NCBI GenBank assembly: GCA_025403435.1 | Contig: CM046332.1 | Location: forward strand, 11,029,903-11,093,902 | Direction of reading: 5' to 3' | Length of the DNA stretch: 64,000 bases | DNA from: Artocarpus heterophyllus | Taxonomy: Eukaryota; Streptophyta; Magnoliopsida; Rosales; Moraceae | Shown here: positions 23,252 through 36,037 of the stretch, piece by piece | Layout: every line of letters starts with the position of its first letter | Numbering within the stretch: position 1 is the first letter of the stretch | Translations under genes and position numbers: made by a program | Notes under the pieces: generated by a model | The model's input: only the letters and a program-made list of their open reading frames with translations | Told to the model about the DNA's origin: nothing | Database searches by the model: none

Positions 23252-24830
23252 AATGTCCCTTGGTCAAATTTCCCAACTTATTTGATGGTCTCATTACTGA
23301 ACTATTACGAATTTTTTCATCTAAGAGTGCTTCACTAATTCGAAGTGTTCGGCTTTGTTTTACCTGTTTCCTTTAAAAATGACAATTTTACTCTCAGTGG
23401 GTTTTTCGTGAGTCTTGTAATTATATTAACCTTCTTATTTTACTTCACCATTCCCTTACTTAGGGGTACAAAAAAATTCTCTCTTAGGGGCATGTTCCTA
23501 ATTCGGTCATTTCAGAATCCGTTTTGGTCTTTTTATGAAAAATGACCATTTATCCTCGATGGGTCTTGGAAAAATTTCAGAACCTGTTTAACCAAAACTT
23601 ACCTTTCTTTGCTTCTCGTAACATTATAAAAAACAAAACAACAATTTTCCTTTTGATAAAATCTATTTTATTAAGACTTTATAGTTTTGACCTATAATTT
23701 GAAAGTCTTTACAATTATGCCCTTGGCACATTTTTCTTTCTTTTCTTGATAAAAACTCTTAATCCTCTCAAACTTCAAACTTATAGTTACTTACTGCTCA
23801 CAACAGTCTAGGAAATCAACATTTTCTCGATAAAAATTCAATTTCACATGACTTTATGGGTTTGGCCCGAAACACAAATCTTGGCATTTTTGTCCTCAAG
23901 ACCAAAGATGACCACTTTATACTAAAACATCCATTTTTCATAAGTATTAGAACTTCATTAAACAATTTAGTCTAATCAAAACCATTTGATAACATTTTCA
24001 TGTGCTTAAAATCTCGTAAAATTCATAACTTAATATCAGAGAGTAATTTTTGCAAACCGTCCATAACTTTAGCAATTTCGGTGAGTTCTACAACTTTTGC
24101 ATTTTAAAGTTTTTGAAATTTCAACTGTATAGCGAAGTGTTTTGCAATTTTTCAGTTCAAACCTTTACAAATTTTTGCAATTTAGTCCTCTTACAATTTT
24201 ACAAAGATTTGTTCATGAAAATTGTTACCCTTACTAGCCAAGATCCTAGTTTTTCTTGGAAAATAAATTGGCCTCTAAGGCCCTCAAATCTTGATTTCTT
24301 GAAAACTAATTAAACACTTATTGTGCCAAAATAAAATAAAATTAAATTTTAGGTTTTACCTAGGGATTTTTCAAGCATTAGCACCTCTTTTGAGATGCTT
24401 AAAAACCTTCATAAAATCCCTTGACACATGGTCATAGAATACCATATAAACCCACCCAAAACTCAAACAAAAACACAAAAATAGATACAATAAGACATGG
24501 GTTTTTATCTCAAAAATTGTGAAACCTTGCTTTAGAATGCTTGTTCTTGCTTCCTTGCATAGTTTGGAGACTTTTACTTTTAAAAATATTTGAGAGAATC
24601 TCATGGGGTCGTTTTCATGGAGAGCCAAAATGGCTTCTTTCCCTTTCTTTTTCATCAATTTTGGTGACTTATTGCTTAGTCAACACTTAAACCCTTTTGG
24701 AGTGCAAATTTGGCTTAAAAGCTATGGTGGGAATCCGACTACCACTAGGAAAAATGTGTTAAAATTCCACCTTTTGGGCGGCACTTTATAGTGGGTCCCA
24801 TAATTTTTTAACAGTCCAAATTTATACTGA
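23252..24830. other. AT-rich unclassified sequence, no gene
   Basis: Continuation of the target of gypsy-1 and gypsy-2. It contains lines that look like an old LTR or repeat (phrases such as GACCATTT and TTGGTCTTTTT recur), but no terminal pairs or coding motifs let me name it. The longest open frames (24050-24313 plus, 24371-24658 minus) show no known domain. Confidence 0.5.
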
Positions 24831-25024
24831 CCATATTTTCCCTATACTGCTATTATATTTATCATATTATCAGTATTCTTTTCTACACTATATTTCATAG
24901 TCGACAAGCTTCCACATCATCCACACAATATAATTCTTATACTGCGTAGCTTTGCATAGTCTAATTTCTATACTACATTTCTTTATGTAATATAATTTCC
25001 ATGCTGCTTAACTTCATCAATACA

Positions 25025-25256
25025 GTTCTTATACTGCATTACTTTATCAGTGTAATATTTACACTACATTATTCTTATACTATATGATTTTCATACTGTG
25101 TATTCCTTTTACTGTATTTCTGTCTTAAAATTTGTTTATAGTTCTTATACTGCATAACTTTATCAGTGTAATATTTACACTGTATTATTCTTATACTACA
25201 TGATTTTCATACTGTGTATTCCTTCTACAGTATTTCTATTTTAAAATTTGTTGTAG
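25025..25256. repeat. 116-bp tandem duplication
   Basis: Two head-to-tail copies start with GTTCTTATACTGCAT at 25025 and 25141 and are about 95% alike. The preceding 200 bp contain decayed fragments with the same TTATACTGC and TATCAGT words, so the array may have been longer. Confidence 0.85.
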
Positions 25257-26010
25257 TACATTTCGCAACAATCAGACTTTCTAGCTTATTTTTTATATCA
25301 TTCATTTCTTGTTCAAGTCTATGGCATAATTTTTAACCTTGAGAATTTCATTTTCTCTTTTATGGAATTTTTTTGTAAAAATCAGACTTAAATCTTAATC
25401 CTCGTGACACCAAAATTACTCCTTTAATTCTTAACAAATTTTTTAGCATAAAATTTAGCTCATAAAAATTGTTCATAAAATGCTTAACAAAATCCTTAAT
25501 TATTGCATATAAAATGCACTAAAAATTCTTGTGTGTTGCAAAATAAATCATTACCTTGTCTTTAAGTAAATTAGTAGTTTAAAAGGTTAAAGAAAAAACT
25601 ACTTTGCATTAGTTATAAATTCCAAACTAGCCTTTTCATGACTAAGTAAACCATTGGTTTATTTGTGAGTAAACAATTTATCGGTAAGGAAAACACTTCC
25701 ATATGTTATAAAGTTAACATTACTCTTTATTTCAAAAAGTAAACCATTCGTCTATCTCTGAGTAGTCTGGTCAAGAATAAAATACTAGTCTGTTTTTAGT
25801 AAATTAGTGGTTTAAAGTACCAAAAAACACTGGTCTATTTCTTACAAACCACTGGTTCAAAGAAAGAACTTTTTCATAAGAAAAGAGTTAAAGTGAACCT
25901 CTAGCCTATTTTAAAGGAAACCATTAGTTTAAAGATGTAAAAGAAAAAAAAATTTGGATTTAAAAAAAAAGAACTTTTGAACAAAAAAACGTAGCTAAAG
26001 TAGTTTTGTA
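25257..26010. other. AT-rich sequence with degenerate AAACCATTGGTTTA words
   Basis: No gene. Short decayed words of type AGTAAACCATTGGTTTA or AAACCACTGGTTCAAAG recur near 25645, 25737, 25795, 25848 and 25913. They are themselves partly palindromic. I cannot tell whether this is an old tandem repeat. Confidence 0.4.
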
Positions 26011-26016
26011 TTCATG

Positions 26017-27561
26017 ATGGCATCGGCGTCGTTGGGGGAGCGAGGAGAATCAGATGGCGATGTTACAAAAGGAAGGAGAATCGCTTCCACGGACTCCGCG
26101 CGGGAAGATCTTGCTGTTTTGGCCTTCGATTGACTAGAAATGATCATGCCATCCACAGTGCAATAGGATATGGCTATGGATTTGGATCTAGCTGTGGCCG
26201 CACATCAAATCTCACCACGGCTACTGGTTTTGCAAGGAATATGCCCACAACGACGTCAAGGGAAGAAGCACGACTCAGATAGAAATATAGAGTACGGAGA
26301 AAAGAGGATCAAACTAGAGTTGCCACATGAAAGATCAAGGGAGATATAACGAGTACAAAGTGTGGCGAGGATAGGGAAATCAACAATTAAAAGGGGAAGG
26401 CAGAATTGATAACGACAGGGGGAAAATTGCCACTTAAGGGAGTAGCATCAATAAAGATGAGCATGAAGCCCGCATCAATGATGGAAAAGAGGAAAAGTGA
26501 AGAGGGTCGGGTGTAATTTTTAAATACTCTCTTTCTCCCAGCTCTGCTAGGTTCTTTTTTTTCTTTGTTTTTATTTTCTTCAATAATCTTTGGGCGCCGC
26601 ATTTGCAAGAGGCAATGAAGGGTCAGAGTCTAGCATCTGCCCTAGGCTGGTTTTTGGACCCCCTACCCGATAGAGAGGTTCCCTATTGATGAGGCATTGT
26701 CCTCTTCAACGGTTCTATGAACAATGTTTAGTGTGAAAGGAAGGTGCTAAGGTGGGAGGTTTAGGGTTCAGTTTGCATTGGGCTATTGTTGGCCACATGC
26801 GTGTGCTAGGGGCTTCAAGCACCGTTGGGTTGGGTAGTGCGTGAGTCGGCTATGGTTGAGAAAGGTGAAGGGGCGGCTGTTCTCCTGTTGACCAGACGTG
26901 GGTTGGGGTGCAAGGGTGTGCAAAGGCGTTTCTTCCTTGGAGATTTGAACATTTGATGCATCTCCACTGGTTGGTGATGGTGGGTGGCTGCGGGTAGTAG
27001 CGGTGGTTCTCGTGCGCTCACAGGTTGGCTCTTCTCTAGTCTCATTTTGGTCTATGGGTTTGGTGTGGTTTCCTTCCTTATTGGTTGTCATAGTTGGATT
27101 GTCGTGGGAGGTTTTGTTCTTGTTGTTTGGATTGTACCCTTCTGTTTTAGTTTTTGTGGTTGTCACACAATGAGGTTGATATTTTCACCGGGTGTGTTTT
27201 TTGTTATTTTTTTCTGTTGTAATAACTAAGGTAGTCTCCCCACCTTCCATCATTGTCTTTTTTGCTTGCCCTTGGCAGCATTGTGTTAGATCTTAATATT
27301 ATTAGTCTCTCGATATTGTTTGATCAGAGTTATACACTTTCAACAATGGTATATTTTAAAGAGCCATTTTTGTACTTGATTGTTGTGCGCCTCTTTGGTT
27401 TCCGCATATTGGAACTTGATATCTTAGGTGTTTTCAACTGAACTTATTAGTGGTTCTGGTCTTTAGTTGGGGTTAAGTCGTTATATACGTTGTGGTCTTT
27501 CAAATCTTAATTAGACCTTGCACTTCTCTAATTTAGAATGCAATTTTTTCAAAAAAAAAAA
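26017..27561 (+). mobile_element. Possible LINE (non-LTR) remnant ending in poly-A
   Basis: A block of clearly higher GC content than its surroundings. It has a short open frame at its start (26017-26133, 38 codons, MASASLGERGES...), no recognisable endonuclease or RT motif, a TG-rich 3' part and an A12 run at 27550-27561. GC-rich start, no LTRs and terminal poly-A suggest a truncated or internally deleted LINE copy. I could not find a target duplication. A captured or retrocopied gene fragment is an alternative. Confidence 0.3.
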
Positions 27562-28430
27562 ATTATGGAAAAAATGAGGGAAGAAGGAAGGGAGGGGGAG
27601 GGAGGATTGGTACTTTTAAAATAAAACTAGTTAAGTTACGTGTGAGGCACATATCAAGTTGTAATTAAAGCTTTTATAGGTAAATTATAAATAAAAAATA
27701 AATTCAAGTAAAATTTTGCTTAAAAATTTTAAAAAGGAAAAAAAAGTTATTTATACAAATAACTTTTAAAGATATGAATTTGTTTCATTTTGACAGTTAA
27801 CATTTACTTTTTTAGGTCTAACTACCTTGGCATAACAATTTTGATCCCTCAAATAAATTGACTTTCTTTAAAGTATAATATAGAGAAAGTATAAGAAGTT
27901 AGGTTTTACAGAGATAAAATGTCAAAGGAACAAATACATTAAAAAATATAGCCTAAGGGAAAAGAAAAAGGATTTGCACTAGTGATGTAATTTTGATTTC
28001 TTTATTTGAAAGGCAAAAGACTATGGTATAGATAAAATGAAGCAAAAAAAAAAAAAAAAAGTAAAGCAATAAAGAAAAGAAAGGGGAAAAAAAACAAAGA
28101 AAGAAAAAGAAAAAGAAAAAGAAAAATAAGAGAAACAAAGAAAAAGTTAAAAAGTTAGAAAAGGCAAAACGCTGCGAATTGGACTACCAAAAAAGCAACA
28201 GTGAGTCTTTAAAGACTCTTTTAATGTGTCTAAGGAAATTATGTTTGTGAAAGAAATAAAAAATTAAAGGTATTTTCCTATGGACTCTTTTCAATCCGCC
28301 CTTTTCAAAACAGGCGTTTCCATAATTTTCTTTGAAAGGATAAAAGTCAGACCTTAAATCAGAAAAGGCCCTCTACAAAACACCCATTGTTGTGTTAAGG
28401 CCGGTGAATTAAATGAATACCACTTCAATT
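27562..28430. repeat. Purine-rich low-complexity tract
   Basis: A-rich and GA-rich sequence, with A17 near 28044-28060 and a (GAAAAA)n-like run near 28098-28128. The poly-Phe open frame on the minus strand is only the complement of this run. No gene. Confidence 0.7.
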
Positions 28431-28660
28431 ATTCATATAAAATAAGATTAATTTTAAAAATATCCCTTAAACTATGTCACTAGTGTCATTTTACCTCCTA
28501 AACTTTAAAATGTGTCGATCAATTCCTATCAACTATTAAACGTTTGCAAAAACACTCCTTCCATCATAACTCTGTTAATTTTTTGCTGATGTGACATTGA
28601 ATTTATAGTAATAAATCCAATTTTTTAGGACAATATTAAATCCTAATTAAAAGCATAAGA
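28431..28660. repeat. Possible DNA-transposon terminal fragment
   Basis: The text around CCTTAAACTATG, TTTTACCTCCTAAACTTTAAAA and TTTTTTGCTGATGTGACAT resembles termini of common plant MITE or Mutator-like families as I recall them. I do not see a matching inverted end, so this is at best a half element. Confidence 0.25.
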
Positions 28661-31600
28661 ATTAATCATTGTTAAAAAAAACTAAAAAGCTGAAATTATT
28701 TACAATATCAAAAATAGAACAAATCTTAAATCGACAACCACAAGGGGCGGCGGCAAGTTCCTCCATGGAATGGAAGTTGCTACGCAAATAACCCCCTTCT
28801 AATTTACTTGGGTTTAATATTTCATCTGGTTGAACCAACTTCGTTTTGGTCTTTTGATAAAATGGAAAAACATTTTCTGGATTTTCTGTAGTTCACTTTG
28901 ACATTGCGGGACGAAGAACTTTACAAAGGTAAATCACTTTGTGCAATATCATATCTGAAAATTTATGGTGGAATATTATATATGAAATTGAACAACAATA
29001 AATAGACCCATTACAATACTATATTCCTTAAGCCGTTGAGGGACACGTCTGAAGCACAATTTAACAAGTAAAACAATAACACACTCAACGAGGCCTGATC
29101 TCACTGAAAATTATTGCCGGCCTCGATTTGATTGTCCAATGTTGTCAAAGATTTTTAAAACCGACGTAAAGTAACATTTTCTCCCTTTTCTATTTCGAAA
29201 CCCCTTCCCCTTGATTCAACGACAACTATACTTGAGCCTAGTGTGGTCGTTGGGTCTTGTCGGAGTTCTTTTGGCTCCGACTATAGGAAATGTTCTTCAA
29301 ACATTATGAGTTCTTTTTTATTTTTAGTTTTTGTAAATTTCATAAAATCTACACTGTTGTTTTTCAAGATCGAGTTTAAACTGATTTATCTTTTTTTTAG
29401 GTAATTTTTCCTTGTAATTTAATAATATTCTCAGTCTTTTAAGTACCAATTCTAATAATTTAAAGTGTTAAGAGACACTTAACTATGCATTTTTTTTCAC
29501 AATAGATCCCATATTTTCAATTTTGAAAAATTGCACTTTGTTGCTGGCTAATTTTGTACCAGGCCCCTCTAACGGCCCAAGCATAGCTTTCTCACCCTAC
29601 AACGCAAAGGTCTTGCTCCATAGACCTTAGCCATGCTTAGGGAATTGATGTACGTCGTGGCTTGGTAAGTCATCAGTAGTCAAATGGGCCCATTTATTTT
29701 AGTTCAATTTGGTTTTAAGTCTCGTTTAAGGGTTTTAAAGTTAATTGAACCGAAATAAATGAGTGATGGAGGAAAATAACCCTAAAAGCATTCCTTTTTC
29801 CCTTTAAAAATAGCCCAAAACTATATTTTGCTTTTACACGGCCCAAGAAATCAAAACCCAAGGCAGGAAACTTTTTCATAGGGAAAACATCGAGGAAAAC
29901 CCAGTGACGAAGCACCGATGCATCTTTGGAGCATTCAATAAGCCTTCTAGAGGCACGCCTCTAAAAGTGTTCTCTCTATGTCAAGACAATCTCTGCTCAA
30001 GTCATAAGTCCACCCCTGGAGGCATCATGCACGCGCCTCTGTCACGAACTCCCGCCTAAATTTCTAGAAGTACTCCAATGATGCGTCAGATGTTTTTGAC
30101 TTGGCAGAAATAGAGAGATCTCATGCCAGATGTAATAGCATACTTGTCAGGTTTTCAAAAATAGATGTTTAGACTTGGTTAAACCCCTTAAGAGCATCAA
30201 GCCTAGAGGAGTTTCAAAATTGCCATGAGTGTATGTCATTATAGGCCAACCTCAAAATCAACGTTCAAAGTGGCTGGTGCCACTTGCTCCAAGGGAAATA
30301 GGGTACAACATGCGGTGTTAGAGCACAAGGAGATCAGCTCTACAGCAGGTCTCTTATCTCCATTATAAATACTCCATATATTCCTCACTCAGAACAAGAA
30401 CATCAGAGAGACTTATAACCTTAAATTTTACACCATTTTCATTCTCAATAGCTCCAGGATACCACCTTCTTCTTCTTCCAAGTTTGTGCTTTTTGGACTT
30501 GAAAATTCCCTAGAAAAGTTCTTTGTCACCACTGTCAAAGATCATGCCTTTCTTTTGACACCATTTCATCCTCTCTAAATTTTATGAAATCATCATTGAA
30601 ACACTTAGAAACCTTACCAGATCCCTCACTACCCTAGGAGTTTTTAGAACTTAACCTTCACCCTTCGATAGTCTAACCCAAGATGAAGGTGACCTGCATT
30701 CGCCTATGGAGCAAATTTTCTTGAAAACCCAAAAAAATCCAAAGCTTCACATATTGTTGCTAGAATTTCGCAAGTATACGGGTCATACAAGTAATAAAGT
30801 ATATCCAAGTATGGATGGCGATCCTACAAGGATTGAATTCTTAAAAATTAGCTAATTACCACAACTACAATGACCGTGTATCATTTAGGTAATTGGAATT
30901 TAGAGGAAAATAAATTAAGTCAAATGAGACTAAAAAAAAATTAAACAAAAGATATAATTTAAAATAAAGGCAATCTATGTCATAATGTATCTAGGGACTT
31001 GGTTTAGCTTGATTCTTACTATGCTTTTTTTACTTTGTGATTGTTGTCTTCATTCCATCCAATTCATTAATCTAAAGTCCTAAATTCACCTCATTACCTC
31101 TCCTAAGCATCAAATGAGATTATGTGTAAAAACGCAAATTGATATTCTTATCAAACTTGTTTGCATGGACCTTCATTAAGCTCAACCCTTAATTTGATAA
31201 TCAAGGCATTGATTACCTCCTAGCCACACAAAAACCAAAATTCTCAATTAAACCTAAGCTTTACCAACCTTCTAAACTCGATAAAACCTAAGTTGTGTTG
31301 CCTAGTTCTAACATGTGAAACTACCTCTCCTGGTTGTCAAATTCCACACATCAATAATCAATTCATTCATTTGGCCACATGAATCAAGAGCATTAATCAT
31401 AAACGTCACAAATGGATTAAAATGGAAATTACATCAACAATTAACAAAATAATCCAAACATAACCAAAACCAACTACATTAAATTTTAGAATAGAAAATC
31501 TAAGCAAAAATAGATAATTCCAAGAGTAATCTCTTCACGAAATCCATAAAAGTAAATATGTTTATAACACAAATATCAATAAAGATTAGGGTAAAGAGAA

Positions 31601-31759
31601 AAGAAGAAGCACTCTTTTGTGGAATTTACAAGCTATAAGGTCTATAGGGTGCACAAATTTAGGACCATTTTTGGCTGTTGGATCAAGAATTTAGGGTTAA
31701 GATTTGCCAAAAATGTGAAATCAGCATTTTAGCCTTGAACAACCACCTTAGGCATGCTA
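28661..31759. other. Unclassified non-coding sequence
   Basis: No gene seen. A TATA-like TTATAAATA lies near 30363-30371. The text at 30768-30792 (TTCGCAAGTATACGGGTCAT) resembles a repeat seen in many dicots, by recollection only. This stretch continues at 41471 on the far side of copia-A, so the copia inserted in it. Confidence 0.45.
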
Positions 31760-33187
31760 TGTTAGACATGTATGCCCTAAGGAGTAAAAATGTAATAAGT
31801 TTTTGGAGACATTTTTATCAATAAAAAATTTATGTATTATTTATATACCAAAACTTGTCCTCTATACGTTCATATTTGTTGAATGTATGTTAAGCAAACA
31901 AAAGTCTGAGATTGTCGGTCTAAACCTTAAGAATTGGGCATATGATGGTCGGATTATGTAGAAGACACAATTCTTAAGGTGATGGTCTAAATTAAAAGAT
32001 CTGCAATCAAGAGAATAAAGTTTGGCGCTTTATTCATGCAAAGATTGTTATGTTGTCTATATCCTTTTTGGGATATGATTTGTCTTGACCATCAGAGGTG
32101 GACTCCGTAAATAGAAAAATTAGCATGTTATCATAGGTGACGATGTGTTGGATCGAGACATAAAGTGAATTGATTTGGATTAATAATTCTGTCTTGATAA
32201 ATCGATTCACTTTAGACAATCATTTGTGTTGTATCTTAATCTTGAGATGAATAGTAGGCCCGTTGTCTTGGCTTTTGTCTTTTGATGTACCAAAGGGTGA
32301 CACCCACATCTTAATAGTGGTATGCATGCTGGTATATTAGAGGCATGACTCTTGATAGCGTAGACCTATTATTCAAAGATATGGAATCCATAGCTCCTCT
32401 TTAGGAGTAATGATATCTTCTTATATGCGTTATTCTGTAATTGGAAAACTGGAGCGCTTAACCATTTGGATACATAGGTGTAACCGAATGGTATACTGTC
32501 ATTGGATAGTAAGTTTTTTGATGGCGAGATAATGGAACGTAAGATAAAAATAATCAGGCAGGTAAGATAGAACTTGTCCTTAAGCCGATAATGGATTATC
32601 ATATGGGGATACGATAACCTATGATATATCATGGAGACTTAGCTATACGAGCTTCGTAATTTTATGTAGTTCGAGAGTACAGCTCCAAGCTTTTAGTAGA
32701 GTAACGTTGGAGTTGATAATGATTAAATGTATATATGGGATATTTGGTTTCATAATTATCGGGAGCTTGAACTATATAGGTCCATTTGGTCCCCTTACTA
32801 GCTCACAACATCCTATAACGATACGGTGTGCTTTTCCAATAATTGGTAACTTAAGTCAGATTTGTTAGATTGGTTGAGATTTGGTAGAATCAAATAATTC
32901 ATGTCTGTTTATCTGTTAAATTAATTTTGTGATAAAAATTAATTCTAGATAAACTTGTTGAATTATAAGGATCGGATAATTCTTATCTGTTTATCAGTTG
33001 ATTTAATTTTAGATAAATTAGATCAAGATAAACTTGTAGAATTATTGAGAATTGATTTATTTTCTTAAAGATTTTCTAGATAAAGCTGTTTTGATCAGAT
33101 GACTTCTCTATTGGGTTATTTGAATTAAAACTAAGACTTTATCCTATAGAATCTCGGGTGAAAAATAAAAGATTCGCAAGATTTTTA

Positions 33188-33252
33188 TTCGGCAGTTCAG
33201 TCTGCCGATGGACGTGTTCGGCCTGTCGATGGGGCCTGTTTGGCCTGCCGAT
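33188..33252. repeat. TCGGCCTGCCGA-type motifs upstream of the copia-A TATA box
   Basis: Three or four copies (CAGTCTGCCGA, TTCGGCCTGTCGA, TTTGGCCTGCCGA) in 65 bp. The 3' LTR has a matching set at 40882-40944. The same word is found in all gypsy LTRs of the window although the two superfamilies do not share LTR ancestry. Confidence 0.8.
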
Positions 33253-33370
33253 CAACAAAGGATAAGATCACGCATTTTCATGCAGATCTTATCAGATATC
33301 GATCCAAACTTGATTTTGTTTTGAGTTTTTGAGACCTAATCTGATAAGGACTGACCCCAGGACCAATCTC

Positions 33371-33379
33371 TATAAAAAG
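33371..33379 (+). promoter_or_regulatory. TATA box, copia-A 5' LTR
   Basis: TATAAAAAG in a context kept in the 3' LTR (TATATAAA at 41063-41070). Transcription would begin roughly 30 bp downstream. Confidence 0.7.
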
Positions 33380-33777
33380 GGAGTAAGTCTTAAGAAGAGT
33401 TACTCAGATCAATTTGAGAAACTAAGTGTGATACTCTACTAGTGAGCATCTGAAAACTCCCTGAGAGCATTTGTTCACAAATCACAAGTACTTGCTTTGG
33501 GTTCTCTCGATTGGTTAGAAGGAAAGTCACCTAGTGGAAGAGCTGTACATGTGAGCCCACACTTACTCCAGTCGTGGATAGAGAATAACAAAGAAGACCA
33601 GTTGGTTGAGGCTCTTCTGGAACGTTACTTCTCTTCACATTTTGCGAGGGTTCTTCGGCACACAAAGGTTAGTAAGATCTGGTTAATTTATGCATATAGC
33701 GTGTCAAACTTATGTTTTAGAAATTACTCTGATGTAAAATTTTTAAAATTCTACTGCGTACTATTTTTTCCAACAAT

Positions 33778-33789
33778 TGGTATCAGAGC
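33778..33789 (+). promoter_or_regulatory. Primer-binding site of copia-A
   Basis: TGGTATCAGAGC, perfect 12-base match to the initiator Met-tRNA complement, two bases after the 5' LTR. Confidence 0.92.
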
Positions 33790-35461
33790 CATGGTTTTTA
33801 CATAAATTTACGAGTTTGTGATCATGTTATATGCATATATTTTGTGATCTTAATCTCTCCTATGCTTGAATTTAATTTTATAGAGAGTTGGCACTCTAGG
33901 TTTCTATATATCATATATGTTGTCATGGATTATGTGGTGAATGTTTATTAATTAATTATGGTTGATTAAATTCTTATTTAATTATTAATTAATTAATTAA
34001 TTTATATCGGTTATGGTTCCTTTGAGGTTAGAATGTGTATCTAGGTTTTTCATGTAATTAGATGGCGGACTATCATCTCCATCTAGGAATTATTATTTAC
34101 TTTTAAATTTGCAAGATTTTTGTAATTAAATAATTATTCAGAGAAGACAAATCTAGAAGAATGATGATGGCGTAGCCAGGTATTTCCTGAGTCTCTAATT
34201 TTTGTTTTGGAATTGTTGAAAATAAAATTGATGAATTGCATTTAAAATTGTATTTTCTGGAATGGGAAATTTCTGCTCGATCGGCATGCTGAACTCACCA
34301 GTTCGGTAGGCCGATGGTTATAGATCGACAGGCCGAACGTGTGGTTTGGTAGGTCATCAATGGCGCAGAAATCAAGCGGCTCTGGCGGCAGGCCAAACTT
34401 CCAGTTCGGTAAGCCGAACTTTCATGAGTCGGCAGGCCGATCTTCTTGATCGGCAGGCCGATGGAGCATGACCGGTAGGTCGATCACTCAGATCGTCCTA
34501 TCGACTGAGAGCTAGAAAATTTCCAGAAAAGGTGCAGTTTTTTTTATGTAGTTTTAATTTTATTTTTGGGACAATTTTGAGAAACATTAAATTTGGATAT
34601 GACCGAAAATATGAAGTATATGATTCATACAGGATTGAAGACTTGAAGATGGGTATTACATAAAGAAGGATACAGCTTGAGGATTCAAGGATGAAGAATC
34701 AAAAATATATCTCGATTATTCTCTTGTAATCTTAGTTTTCTATTCTCTAAGGTGAAGCCATAATATTACAGTTATTTATTATTTTGCTTGTAGCTTTGCT
34801 TGTCTACATTATAATATAATTTGCCATATATATTGATAACATGTCATATAGAATAGGGAGTGCCGCTCATATTAAAATTGTTCATGCATATTCTTAAAAT
34901 AAAACCTTGATTTTAAAAGATTGAGTGGGAGAACGTTTTTGAAGAGAGGACCTAACGCCTCCATTGTTGGTCCATAGGCAGAACATGGTGGTCTCGACCC
35001 TTAGGAAGGGATTCTATCATGTACTAGATTGGATATCTGAGAAGATAAGGTATTTTAGCATGATTTATAGTTGCACACCCTTAGGTGGTGATTATAAATC
35101 ATGGATAAAATATTGAAACAATGGTTATACACTAACGTTAATTTTATTATTAACCTCCCCTAGGAGCTCTGTTAATAAAATTAATGGCCAAAGAAATGAT
35201 TATTAATATATGCTAGATCATACGGGTCCTGGATGGCATATATTAATTAGGAGGGGATCCGTGTTCTTGATTGAATTTGGCATGACTCCCCTAGGAGCTT
35301 GTTGAATTCTGAGTTGGGAATTATCGTTGTAAGGTTGTAATATTTTCAAGGTTTTGACACATAAACACATTTGTATTCTTTTACATGATTGTGTTATCTT
35401 ACTAAATTATTGTTATATGTTTTCTTATGTTTGGTATATGATTCTTGATTGTAGATTAAAA
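33790..35461 (+). other. Copia-A 5' leader, no gene
   Basis: About 1.7 kb between primer site and gag. It is non-coding and contains a second dense cluster of the 12-mer at 34281-34484. Long leaders are known in Angela elements. Confidence 0.7.
34281..34484. repeat. Motif cluster in the copia-A RNA leader
   Basis: About nine copies of TCGGCAGGCCGA or decayed forms in 204 bp, mostly in one orientation, opposite to the LTR cluster at 33188-33252. This copies the opposite-orientation pair of clusters seen in gypsy LTRs. Confidence 0.85.
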
Positions 35462-36037
35462 ATGTCTAAAAATGCTTTGTCATCGATACTTGACAAAAAC
35501 CTATTAGCAAGTGAGAATTATAATGATTGGAAACGAAACCTAGATATCGTCATGTTCTTTGAGAAACTGAAATATGTACTGACAACTCCTTGTTCTTCTG
35601 AGCCTACAGGAGACTCAACTAATGAGCAATTCCAAGCGTATGATCGCTGGAAAGATGCTAATGATCAGGCTCGCTGCTATGTTATGGCCAGCATGAATAA
35701 CACGCTGCAGGCTCAACATCAGGATTATGAGACTGCAAAGCAGACCTTGGATAATCTTGAGGATATGTTTAGAGGCCAGGCTATAATAAAACGGCAAGGG
35801 GTGCTTCATAAACTTCTTAACTGTAGACAGAGGCTGGGAACATCTGTAAAGGAGCATATGATGTTGGTCATGGGTTACCTCGCTGAGGCTCAAACCAATG
35901 GAGCTGACATCGATACTGAAACTCAGATGACTATGGTCTTTGAGACTCTGTCTAAGGAATTTATTCCGTTTAGAGCAACTTTTATTTTAAGCAATAGACG
36001 GGATATGACCTTGATGGAATTGATGAAACAGTTATAG
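35462..36037 (+). pseudogene. Copia-A Gag N-terminal part
   Basis: 191 codons from an ATG that begins MSKNALSS; the open frame extends 36 codons upstream but the homology to Angela Gag begins here. The segment holds the Gag capsid-like region (WKRNLDIV near residue 20, then a helical stretch) of the virus-like particle protein. It stops at a TAG where the family has Gln, and the same frame goes on with LLIRE after it. No frameshift separates it from the protease segment. Confidence 0.85.

Larger units (their letters stand above)
31760..33775 (+). repeat. Copia-A 5' LTR
   Basis: 2,016 bp. It carries GC-rich motifs of type TCGGCCTGCCGA at 33188-33252, about 120 bp upstream of a TATA box (33371-33379). 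The TG...CA ends and flanking TGCTA define it. Confidence 0.93.

Noticed and set aside
24371..24658. 95-codon minus-strand frame with a hydrophobic stretch
   Set aside because: No recognisable domain, no promoter or homologous neighbour seen; likely chance in AT-rich sequence.
26783..27166. 127-codon minus-strand frame
   Set aside because: Low-complexity Thr and Asn translation of the opposite strand of a TG-rich block; no domain or conserved neighbour.
27953..28138. Poly-Phe frame of 61 codons
   Set aside because: Complement of an A-rich purine tract.
30363..30371. TATA-like TTATAAATA as a host gene promoter
   Set aside because: No open frame of note follows within 1.4 kb before copia-A; it may belong to an old LTR but I cannot show it.
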